Shown one piece after another: positions 9,501-18,700 of a DNA stretch of 64,000 bases. This DNA is from a virus, in the IMG/VR virus record IMGVR_UViG_3300027749_000060, positions 1 to 64,000 of that record, one strand, 5' to 3'. The position numbers were made by a program, and so were the translations under genes. A model generated the notes under the pieces. That model saw only the letters and a program-made list of their open reading frames with translations. It had not been told where the DNA came from and did no database searches. Each line of letters starts with the position of its first letter. Position 1 is the first letter of the stretch.

Positions 9501-10846
9501 AATGCAGCAGACGGTATTAAATTTTTCCCATCACTGCCACTGAATCCACCTTGATCGTCGTCGCCCGGGCCGCCACCAGCTCCGCCAAACAGTCCCCCGC
9601 CGCCACCGCCGCCACCAGCTCCAATGTATTGACTAGTATATCCGCTGCCGCCACTATTACTATCTGACATGTACCAAACATCTTGTTCTTTTCCTGGTCC
9701 TAATCCTGCATTGCCTCCACCACCACCTCCGCCACCACCTGCGGCAATTATTTTAATATTATTATTAATCAGTAATACTGATGCGCCACCACCGCCACCT
9801 CCAGTTCCGGCAACTGTTTGTGGGCCGCTACCACCACCCACTCCTCCGGCTAATCCAGAAATTGGAACAAATAAATTATATGCCATAACATATAAATTAC
9901 TATCGTCAGTTGCAATCCCTTTATATTGCCCGGGGCGAAACAATCCACGAGCAGGCGGAACAGTATCTGAAAATCTAATAATTCCATTTACTACAATTAT
10001 CCATTGCACGGCATTATACGGGTCTTGACTTGCTTCTGAATGTTTAGCAAACCAGCCGTTGCCGTCGGGTAACAATTCAGGATTGGCAGTTACAGTTGCT
10101 AGTAAATTTGAAAAATAACTTGCACCGGTACCCAAACCGCCTGTGCCGCCTACTCTGTTAATTCCAGTGCTTCCTTCTTTGCCGCCGCCGCCTATATAAA
10201 CTTTTAATTTGTCCCCGGGATTTACAGGTAATGTACCAGACACAATCTGGCCCGGATATCCGGGGTATCCTAGATATAGGCCATCGCCACCTTTGCCTCC
10301 GCCTGCACCTGTAATTGTCACTTGTAATTGATAAACCTTGGCAGGTACTGTCCAATCATAACTACCCGATCCTGTTCTATATAAAGAATCTGCTACACCA
10401 AAATCTGTAAGTTGAGTAGTTCCTTTATTTGTCAGATATAAAATTGTTCCGTCTTTGACTCTGGCAGTAGTAACAGTATAATTAATTGTATCCCCTTCAT
10501 TAATTGATGTTCTATCTGGCACAATACTATATGTAGGAGGATCAAGTATTTCAATTATTTTAACAACCGGCGGTGATGTTCCTGTTAATGTCACAGTTAA
10601 GGGTTCAGCTGGCTCTGGCAGAAAATCGGATCTAACATTTATTACTAATTGTAAGTAGCCAGGCTCGACTGGGCCAACAATAAAATTACCGCTTAAACTA
10701 GTGGGCAATTGTCCATTTATAGCATCTATGTCTGTCAGTGTGATGCCAGCGCCAGAGATTACATATGGTATAATTGACCCATCGGGTTTATTAGTTTTTA
10801 ATGTAACTATTACATTTTTTCCATTTTCAAAAACTTGGTAAGCCAA
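6536..10846 (-). CDS. Giant virion adhesin: Calx-beta-like, Gly-rich and LamG-like domains
   Basis: About 1436 residues. The best start is TTG at 10846: GGAG lies six bases upstream, while the TTG at 10858 has no ribosome site. Segments around residues 110-160, 740-900 and 1215-1310 carry the EGDTINYTVTT / EGSSVTYRVDTTN / EGDSVTYVIKTIN pattern with ..LYWSN.GT...DF, resembling Calx-beta domains that bind calcium in large adhesins. Residues ~330-435 are extremely Gly-rich (runs of seven to nine Gly). Residues ~480-660 look like a concanavalin/LamG lectin fold (FDTGNFTIEWWWYL, WEHWAVVRNGTTLSWYCNG, YISNLRIVKGVAVY). There is no enzyme motif. It follows the SGNH adhesin gene by 15 bases. The likely role is a distal host-binding fibre; assignment is by domain style. 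Confidence 0.8.
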   Translation of the reverse strand: MAYQVFENGKNVIVTLKTNKPDGSIIPYVISGAGITLTDIDAINGQLPTSLSGNFIVGPVEPGYLQLVINVRSDFLPEPAEPLTVTLTGTSPPVVKIIEILDPPTYSIVPDRTSINEGDTINYTVTTARVKDGTILYLTNKGTTQLTDFGVADSLYRTGSGSYDWTVPAKVYQLQVTITGAGGGKGGDGLYLGYPGYPGQIVSGTLPVNPGDKLKVYIGGGGKEGSTGINRVGGTGGLGTGASYFSNLLATVTANPELLPDGNGWFAKHSEASQDPYNAVQWIIVVNGIIRFSDTVPPARGLFRPGQYKGIATDDSNLYVMAYNLFVPISGLAGGVGGGSGPQTVAGTGGGGGGASVLLINNNIKIIAAGGGGGGGGGNAGLGPGKEQDVWYMSDSNSGGSGYTSQYIGAGGGGGGGGLFGGAGGGPGDDDQGGFSGSDGKNLIPSAALNFSQDYSDNGGQAGGIAVSIPGGSLSFNNHSYYLSIPYSQAFEFDTGNFTIEWWWYLLEPFTNYSGPGIGQKVDNTTNGWVIYRDPLNNSDKLTIRLGLTTDYPTTVSPTSSAWEHWAVVRNGTTLSWYCNGVVCGEYTNVDTDIFSAAAFSGQKPDMYIGYAAYWGYYIHNSYISNLRIVKGVAVYTGNFTRPTGPLTATQGANPYGGGNTQSITLPTSTSLLLISQTSLLYLADSSVNNFSVNNLNNNGTVDYDINTPVSYSSIGNTNEFGAGGSGSVAFKWTVATANQDTITIVNNLATFTRIATIDKLTEGPEKLKMELRTKSLNGPVVANANTVIVNDTSKTVIKCSITPSVTLVVEGSSVTYRVDTTNVIDGTALYWSNVGTAAGDDFDDSENAGIVVIVNNTSTFTKTISKNYRPIRSIILKVRIDNSVNGLIVAVSKSVTIADNVIMAPPIYSVFPVESDRGSNLLNWWWANRNGLVRSTSTTNLFNQNDINAYAIADSYPGDDYQVTKYDKFDSSPIVHSATFKFKQGYETDQFLIANSVAVWTVVTWVTSHTAFDLPAWVVEPRFDTQDYERKYQSPGHILKINQVVGANPPTEMFASWRWADWDKNKKLYLNMLAVSIVIPGRWEPSYYKPQPKSNTGTGIAQQKFKYDIGVGSLSIFLGEGNSSTSIFNNENKTKTTPSIRGGYHQEYNGGYYIDVNMLGRIVPISYYSGDIISILASGQVIENPVGLFSQGHGLVINLSERNGGTLISSINEGDSVTYVIKTINVPNNTMLYWSNDGTTNSGDFSNQINSGSVIVQNGQASFNMTLYNDKLKEGTETIKINIRTQGEAGPIVATSATLLVNDSSQPTGKWTIVWESVSGDLYNSVYGNPFSLPIATDSFTKELKAGSVSYDCLVRNMFLLNINNPGQTVVYKLLVVSPANSSDTMAIDPTTGSVTGFCEGGHTIKISALYENADYFESTITLPKSLTVSMNFNP

Positions 10847-10861
10847 TTTTAACTCCAATTC

Positions 10862-13800
10862 TTATATTATAGGACCATTAATTATATTAACTTCAAGTTC
10901 GTATATGTAACTTATTGATCCAATTACATTTATATAAACACTTTTAGGTGGTCCCATTTGTCCAGTTTGGGTTAATAATGTATATGTAAAAGTATCCAAT
11001 CCTTCGTAGTCAGGAAATGGTACATATGCAAAGTTTCGTCTATCAACTGTTATTCTAACATATCCGTGCTGCGGTTGAGATAATACTATAGGTTCTGAAT
11101 ACTTACCAGGTCCTACTCGTTGCATAATATGTGTATTATACAATTTTAAATTATTAGTATCTGTTGCAGTTTTAACCACTGGGGTTGCAAGAGGTCCAGT
11201 GCTTTTAACAGGAATAGGAGAATTGCCAGCTGGTTGCGTCATCCAAGATACAGGAGCAGTGGGTGCTCCTTGTGCCCATCTACTATGAGCAAAAGTCTGT
11301 TTAAAAGTATCGTAACTTTGTATATTTTGTATAGGTATAACCAATGCGTTATCTGAAATATCTGCTACTGTATCTGAGATAATTGTAACTATTCCAGATA
11401 ATGGTTTACTAAAGACAATTGTGTTGTTACTTTTAAAATTATAAGTATCAAATTTTGTTTCATGATTATCTGTACTATATTTTGAATTTATTAACCTTGT
11501 ACCATTTATAGGTGGTACATTTTTTATCATGTCATAAAATGGTGCATTAATAGGTAAAACTGCTCCATTTGAATCTATTCTATTAGGACTTGGAGGATAT
11601 ATGTCAACTACAAAAGGTGTTCCGTTTTGAGCAATGTCAAAGTTTATTTCGCAATATGTATCGTACATATCGCATAGTTTTTCTTTGCCGTATTCGTCTA
11701 TATTTTTAAGATTAACGGCATTTCTAGTATTCCATATAGTCGATCCTGAGGTAGTTCTAATAGATGCTGCAACACCTTTTGCTACTATGTCCTGTGGGTT
11801 TTTAACTCCACTAGAATTCCATATTACATCATTATGATAATCTGTTATACTTGCTGCTAGTGCTGCCGAACTGCCAGTGGTATCTGCTATAATTTTAATT
11901 ATGTAGTCTCCCTGAAAGAGAAATTTTTCTACTGTAAATATATTAGTAAAATTAATTGTTTTCGAAGTTTGATTGGTTTCTACTACCAATTCAAAAGTAG
12001 CATTAAATTCGTTAGGGGCCAGATATAAACTTCCTATATCATCCACCGATAAATTAAATTTATATTTGCCAGAGTTGTATATAGTAACATACCATCTATA
12101 CTCGCCGGAGCCGTCCCATACTCCAAAACTATTAATTAATGTAGACCATTGCCCATTTATTGTTGTAGGTGCTGGGTAATATTCTGGTGCTTTGATTAAA
12201 CTATTTGCAGATTCTGCATAAATTTTTATGTCATACCATCCTGGATCTTCTATTGTATATGTAGTAGTTTCGACATTTTTATAATTTTCTACAGGTGAGC
12301 CGGTTGTGGCCATAATTTTTTTAAGATCAGGATCCGACCTAATTCCAATGTTTGATTTTAATTGTAAATTAGCAGAGGTGTCAGCTGACAGAGAAAATAC
12401 ATAGTCATCTGCCTTAGGAAAAAATACTTCCCATTCATAATATTTTTTTGACCAATTTAAATTAGTAACAGACTGATCAATTGAAAATGTGACATCGTTC
12501 ATCCCTTGCAATGAATCACCCACACCAAATACCAAAATAGAAGTACTAGTAAAAGATTCGGGCACTGTAAATAGTCCCGATTGTGTGTCGTGGTTGCGAC
12601 TAATATATGTAACATCTTGCAACAGGTCACTAATACTAGGTTCCGTTCCGTCAACAATGTCTACTCTAGGATGATAAAATTGCAATCGTGTTGCGCTGTC
12701 ATTGCAATAATACAAATAAGTTCTATGTATTCCTTGTGTGGAATTGAGTCCCCATTTTATATCACCGGTGCCGATGGTGCCGCCGTTGTTATCACCAACT
12801 TTTCCTGCTGTGGTATAATACCCAGAATCTGGATGTTTACCAGTTGATGTAGTTGTTGCAGGATATACATGCCCTACAAAAAGGTACCATTGATTTTGTG
12901 TTAATTGAGACGTTAATCTATAGTCCCAATAAGGATTAAGTTCTGCATCTCCAGTATCCATACGGCATGCACCGCCATTATTACCATACATACCTAAATA
13001 AAAATAACCCCCAGCGGCAGTAGAAGTGCGCTTAACCCATACAGAAAACCTATACATTTTAGTATTATCGATGTCAAACCACGGTGTATTCCACCCTCCG
13101 TCAGCCTGATTGTCAGACGTTGGTCTTGCCTCCCATACTACGTCAGTTTTAGACCATGGATTACTGCCAAGAACACGTTCATTTTCATTTACGTTTCCAT
13201 TATGAGTATAACCGGTTATTGAACCAGAGCCAACGTACCATTCGTTGTATTTTATAATTGATGTAGTATCTCTACCTGCATAATTATTATGGTATAATAC
13301 CCCTGCCATTGGGATGGAAGGAATTTCTGCTACATTCCATATCCAATAACCAATAGTATAATTAAATTCCACAGTAAATTCACTTGACCAATTTACAATA
13401 TCGCCATATTCAACTTTTCGTATATTGCTAAGTGATGTTTGTATTCCAAAATTTAAAAGATCAGTAGCCGATACATCGTACCCAACTAATATCATATCTT
13501 CAGTGGATGCTGCTCCAACATTTATTGTAAGATTTTTAAGTAACGGAACTACCCCTATGTCATAATAAATTGATTGTACAGCTCCTAACGCATTGGGTAA
13601 ATTCATATATGAAAAAATATCCCCTTGAGCTCTAGCTTCGTCCCATATCCTGATATCAAAAATATAAGCATACAGTTGATTAGCTGGAGTTGCATCACCT
13701 TCTTTATTACCCAATGTAACAGGGCTAGTACTAGGTTGGGCAGTCCTATTTAAATAGAGAGTTAAATTATTTTGTATTCTAGGTGTTCCGTTTACATATA

Positions 13801-15760
13801 AAAGAATTTGTGTTCCGTTAACTACTACTGCTACGTGTGTTAACACAGTTAAAGGAATTATTACTGTAGTAAATATTCGACCGTTACCGCCAGCAAGAGA
13901 TATGTCTGTTCCCTGGTTCCAATCTGTTGCAATTGACATTGTTCCATCTTGTTCAATAAAAATTTCATATTCGGTGTTTTTGGATATCACTATGCCGCCA
14001 CGATTAGCAGTGGTACGATATATCCAAAACTCAATAGTATAATTACTTGGTGCATAAAATGACAAATTATATTTAGGCATACTGTCAATTGATATGTACC
14101 CTATTTTATTATTATCTCCAAATAGCATTGCAGGAAGAACCAACGTTGGATCTGGCACTGTTGAAAGTGTCACAGATCCTATTTTAGTTATTGTTGATGT
14201 AGGGGCTATAGTATCTAATATTTCTGAAACCAGTGAATTAACAATAATTCTTGCCAATAATTTTGACATAGTAGGTTGCAAAACTAGTGTACCTTTTGCA
14301 ACACCTACATTTGTTTTTGATCCAGCTAAGATTGTTGTTTTAGTTACAGCCGTGCTTGTTACCAATCCAGATATATTATCATCCCATATACCATATGCAT
14401 TTAACAACGAAGACCATTGATATTTTGGATTAGTAAATGGATACGTAACCAAAAACTCATTGGGTTTCAATCCTAGTATTGGTTTAGCAGTTGTTGGGTA
14501 TCCGTCAATACATCCGTTATATGCTTCAATCCCGTTACCTTTTCCGCAGCCAGGAATTCCCACTAAGGTATATGCTGATCTAAATTTAAATAGTGCAGAC
14601 CCAAAAATTGTTTCACTTGCCCCACACCTATACATTGCCTCAGTTAACTCAACAGTAAGTCTATTCTTTTTTGGTTCGTCGGATGTTGTTACTACTACTA
14701 TATAATCGCTAGATGTAGAATTTAATGCTTTGGCAAGATTCTTTGCTTCCGCTGGATTACCGTATACATCAAAATTTTTATTAAAAATTACTTTGCCGTC
14801 TGTGCGTCTGATTCGACATAAATTATAACTACGTTGCGTATAAAAAAACGCTACATCTTTTTTTGAATCCCAGAGACCGGCATCTAATTTTCCGTAAATA
14901 TCCAATGCCCCGCGTGATACAGCTCTAAAAGAAAGATTGTCTCTGTAATATACCTCTACCCATCTATGAGATCGAGGAACAAACGATAACTCAATTAATT
15001 TTTGATTATCTAATAGAAATTTCTCTTGGTAGTCTTTTCTATACCATTTATAGGGTACATACTGTGATCCGTATTTTCTTATAATTGCAGAATTTATTTT
15101 GCTGGTTAAACACAGATCCACTAATTTATAATAACCCAATTGTCTAGGATGTATACCGTCAGGAAGTTCATTTAACCAATTTGGCATTCTATTAGCATCT
15201 GCAACTACATCTTTATACTTTGCTGCAACTTCGCGCATAACTTCTGCATAAGGATTAGTATCCCAAAATTTAGTTATAGTTGGTGTTTGCCAGATCATTA
15301 TTTGATCTGGTTTTAATCCGTTTCGTAATGAAATTAAATTATGTCTGTATTCGGTCAATGATACATTTTGTTTAGCATCATTTAGACCGTGATTTATGAT
15401 TACAATATTTGCTTGTATAACGTCCGGCCATACTTCATTTACTCCATCTTTTCCGTACAACAATTCTCCACTGGTACTATTTCCTTGGGATCTGGTAGTG
15501 ACTATAAGTTTATGCTGTGGCATTAATAAAGTTAACAGTCTAGCCGGCGGTTCTGGCACTCTAGCAGTAATTTGATCATTTTTACTACAAACTCCTAATA
15601 AAGGAACAAGTTCGTCAGGGTCTCGGCCGCACATAATGCTATCACCAAATAACTCTATATGTATGTAATCGTTGGCCACAGACGATACCGACTTAGTATT
15701 CATTGCTATGTCTTTTGTATTGGGAACAATTACAATCTGATTTGATATTAGAGCAGCCAT
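10862..15760 (-). CDS. Giant virion adhesin with N-terminal SGNH/GDSL hydrolase domain
   Basis: 1632 residues with a GGAGG ribosome site. Residues ~35-215 carry all SGNH blocks: Ser41 in FGDSIMCG, Gly93, Asn127 in NHGLND, and Asp201/His204 in DGIHP. These enzymes remove acetyl or acyl groups from sugars, so on a virion it would act on host surface polysaccharide. Residues ~305-405 (CRIRRTDGKVIFNKNFDVYG ... YTLVGIPGCGKG) match the GG/ILEI lectin domain known in phage long tail fibres. Residues ~560-710 look LamG-like (YTIEFWIYRT, HVAVVVNGTQILLYVNG), ~845-1040 resemble a jelly-roll (YRFSVWVKRTS), ~1190-1310 are PA14-like, and the C-terminus (FPDYEGLDTFTYTLL) resembles a cadherin/Ig repeat. It ends one base from its upstream neighbour's start region and is co-transcribed. 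The enzyme call is strong; the specificity is unknown. Confidence 0.88.
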   Translation of the reverse strand: MAALISNQIVIVPNTKDIAMNTKSVSSVANDYIHIELFGDSIMCGRDPDELVPLLGVCSKNDQITARVPEPPARLLTLLMPQHKLIVTTRSQGNSTSGELLYGKDGVNEVWPDVIQANIVIINHGLNDAKQNVSLTEYRHNLISLRNGLKPDQIMIWQTPTITKFWDTNPYAEVMREVAAKYKDVVADANRMPNWLNELPDGIHPRQLGYYKLVDLCLTSKINSAIIRKYGSQYVPYKWYRKDYQEKFLLDNQKLIELSFVPRSHRWVEVYYRDNLSFRAVSRGALDIYGKLDAGLWDSKKDVAFFYTQRSYNLCRIRRTDGKVIFNKNFDVYGNPAEAKNLAKALNSTSSDYIVVVTTSDEPKKNRLTVELTEAMYRCGASETIFGSALFKFRSAYTLVGIPGCGKGNGIEAYNGCIDGYPTTAKPILGLKPNEFLVTYPFTNPKYQWSSLLNAYGIWDDNISGLVTSTAVTKTTILAGSKTNVGVAKGTLVLQPTMSKLLARIIVNSLVSEILDTIAPTSTITKIGSVTLSTVPDPTLVLPAMLFGDNNKIGYISIDSMPKYNLSFYAPSNYTIEFWIYRTTANRGGIVISKNTEYEIFIEQDGTMSIATDWNQGTDISLAGGNGRIFTTVIIPLTVLTHVAVVVNGTQILLYVNGTPRIQNNLTLYLNRTAQPSTSPVTLGNKEGDATPANQLYAYIFDIRIWDEARAQGDIFSYMNLPNALGAVQSIYYDIGVVPLLKNLTINVGAASTEDMILVGYDVSATDLLNFGIQTSLSNIRKVEYGDIVNWSSEFTVEFNYTIGYWIWNVAEIPSIPMAGVLYHNNYAGRDTTSIIKYNEWYVGSGSITGYTHNGNVNENERVLGSNPWSKTDVVWEARPTSDNQADGGWNTPWFDIDNTKMYRFSVWVKRTSTAAGGYFYLGMYGNNGGACRMDTGDAELNPYWDYRLTSQLTQNQWYLFVGHVYPATTTSTGKHPDSGYYTTAGKVGDNNGGTIGTGDIKWGLNSTQGIHRTYLYYCNDSATRLQFYHPRVDIVDGTEPSISDLLQDVTYISRNHDTQSGLFTVPESFTSTSILVFGVGDSLQGMNDVTFSIDQSVTNLNWSKKYYEWEVFFPKADDYVFSLSADTSANLQLKSNIGIRSDPDLKKIMATTGSPVENYKNVETTTYTIEDPGWYDIKIYAESANSLIKAPEYYPAPTTINGQWSTLINSFGVWDGSGEYRWYVTIYNSGKYKFNLSVDDIGSLYLAPNEFNATFELVVETNQTSKTINFTNIFTVEKFLFQGDYIIKIIADTTGSSAALAASITDYHNDVIWNSSGVKNPQDIVAKGVAASIRTTSGSTIWNTRNAVNLKNIDEYGKEKLCDMYDTYCEINFDIAQNGTPFVVDIYPPSPNRIDSNGAVLPINAPFYDMIKNVPPINGTRLINSKYSTDNHETKFDTYNFKSNNTIVFSKPLSGIVTIISDTVADISDNALVIPIQNIQSYDTFKQTFAHSRWAQGAPTAPVSWMTQPAGNSPIPVKSTGPLATPVVKTATDTNNLKLYNTHIMQRVGPGKYSEPIVLSQPQHGYVRITVDRRNFAYVPFPDYEGLDTFTYTLLTQTGQMGPPKSVYINVIGSISYIYELEVNIINGPII

Positions 15761-15761
15761 A

Positions 15762-18700
15762 TTATCCTCCGCTTATATACCATGATGTTGGGAATAATCT
15801 ACCTTTTTTAGGTATGCAGAAATGTCGTGTGTCAAAATATACACGGTAATTCCAATAATCTGTTCCAACTTTTACTACATCAGCAGCATAGTATTTACCC
15901 GCTTCTATAGAAGCATCGTAGCGTGTTCTGTAGGCCGCAGATACATATTTGTATTCTCTGCTAAATGGTTTCCCAATTGGGCCAGTGGCCGGATCAATGT
16001 ATTTTGTAGTGTCTCCTACATTTCCAATAGCATATATTTTTATATATGTATAAAACGAAGATACTTGATCTAGCTCTTTAGTAGTATACATTATTTGCGC
16101 TTGGAATTCACTAATTAAAGGTATCATGGTGCGACGCTCAACATCAAGTTGCGGAGGCAATTCTTTAATTATAAATGTTTCTGCTTCAAGTTGTGGTGGC
16201 AGCTCTTTAAGAGTGCTAGGTTCAATATCAAGTTGTGGTGGCAGCTCTTTAAGAGTGCTAGGTTCAATATCAAGTTGTGGTGGCAGCTCTTTAAGAGTGC
16301 TAGGTTCAATATCAAGTTGTGGTGGCAGCTCTTGTAATAAACCAGTATCAACATCAAGTTGTGGCGGCAGCTCTTGTAATAAACCGGTATCAACATCAAG
16401 TTGTGGCGGCAGCTCTTGTAATAAACCGGTATCAACCTCCATAACTGGTAACAGAATCTGACTTGGTAAATGGTCAAGATCAAATTTTGGCACCAATGGT
16501 GTGCTAAGTCTGAAAGGATCCTCGGATTCTAATATTGGATCCATTGGTCCAACTAGCTCAGATGGCATACCAGCTGCCGGTGTTAAATTATCTTGTAATA
16601 CTGTTTCTATATCCATTATAGGATATAATGTTTGACTAAACATAGCTTCATTAATTTCAGCAGCTGGTTCAATTCTACCTATATGATTTCCTTCATTGCT
16701 TTCAAGACTTGGTGCAAGATTTGTTTTTAATTCAATTGGTTGTGTAATAATAGGTATAGCATTTGCACTAAATTCTGATATAAATTGTTCAGTTACTGGT
16801 GATACCCTACCTAAAATATCAGCATCGTGCATAATTATTGGTGTTAAAAAGATAGATAAATCAACATCTGTTATTTTTTCTGGCGGCGTGTTTGAACTAA
16901 ACTCTGATGTTATATATTCAGTAGTTGCATCAATTTTATGGTATAACCCATTGGTTCTTGTTTCTTGTCTGAATGGTACATGAATTTCAGGGTATTGAAT
17001 AGAAGTATCGTTATGAGGAGTTGTCTTAGATTCAATTTGTTGCCCATCGCGTAACAAATTAAAATCATTAATTTCTTTGATAAGTTGCGTAGAATTTACT
17101 TCTTGACCAGCACTAAATGTATCATTGACATAGTAAGTTGATAACGAATAAGTTTTAGCATTACCTAAGGTATTCTCAATATAAGTAGTCATTGAATCAT
17201 TTTTAGCATTGCCTTGAGTTTGTTTATAATAAGTTGATAACGAATAAGTTTTAGCATTACCTAAGGTATTCTCAATATAAGTAGTCATTGAATCATTTTT
17301 AGCATTGCCCAATGGTGCTTCAACATAAGTTGTTAACGAATAAGTTTTAGCATTACCTAAGGTATTCTCAATATAAGTAGTCATTGAATCATTTTTAGCA
17401 TCACCCAATGGTGCTTCAACATAAGTTGTTACAGTATCGGTTTTGGCATCACCCACTGTATGTTTAAAATAGGCCGAATTAACATCTGTTGCAGCAATAA
17501 ATCCTTTATTTTCATAATATGTTGTTATAGCATCCGTCTTAGAGGCTAGTCCTTTATTCTCAAAATAACTTATTGTAGAATCAGCTTTACTTTGATAACC
17601 TCCATTTACAATGTAGGTTGTTATAGCATCTGTCTTAGAGACTAGTCCTTTATTCTCAAGATAGCTAATGCTATGAGGTAATACTGGTGTATACGAACCT
17701 ATACTAAAATAACTTATAATATGAGGTTTTGCAAAGGCTATCTGAGTTGATTTTATATAACTAAAATGTTCCATGGCATGTGGTACAGCCACAGTTGACA
17801 TTATATAAGAATATGTATTATTCAAATCAATTGGAATTTTTTTTGATTTGACTAAATTTATACCGGGTAATTTTATAGATAGTGGGGCAAGAAATCTGTT
17901 ATTACTATGAGAAATTTTAACTGTTTTAATTTTTGGTGCGTTGGTATATTTTAATTTTTCTAAGAATATTTCAGGTGCTTTAGCTTTAATGTCGGGCGAG
18001 TTTTTTATATCAACATTGGCTCTGATTTTAATTTTAATTTCATCAGTATTAAATACACTATTTGGAGCAATGTTATGTTTAGATGAATTTTCTTTAGTAA
18101 TTATCACTCCATTGGTAATAATTTTATTTTGCAATCCCCAATTTCCAATTGGTATATACACTTTACTTGATAATGTAGTATCAGTTTTAACTTGGTATAA
18201 GGTAACGTTTGAATCTAAATAGTTTACTATTGTTCTTCTAATAGAAATAATGTCAGAAGTTGATACATTGGTTGCATATTTTCCTTTATCAACATTATTG
18301 ATTATTAAATTAGCATAGGCTGTGTCTATATATAAACTAGCGCCCGAAACTGTAGTATTTGCTGTTAAGGTCAAGTTTGATGTAAAAAATACTTCACCTG
18401 CATAACTTAATGAACCGTTCAATGGATTACTTGTATATGTTATTCCCCTGGCATACGGTTCGACTAATGTTCCAAAATTAATGTAATTAAAAATTACGCC
18501 AGGACCAGTTCTGACACTAATTCTAAGTATTCTACTTGAAGTAGAAATTAATGTATCACGAACGTCGTATATACTAGCAGGAGTTAATATATTTTCAATT
18601 GTAATAATATCTCCTGCACGTAAATCAAAATAATTGCCAGATTGTAATATACCACGTATAATAGTAGTACCCCTGGTTAGAAAGTATGATTGACCAATAC

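Noticed and set aside
16140-17470. Possible CRISPR-like repeat array
   Set aside because: Repeats of 42 and 96 bp abut without spacers, keep the reading frame and code for protein units; this is a repeat-containing gene.
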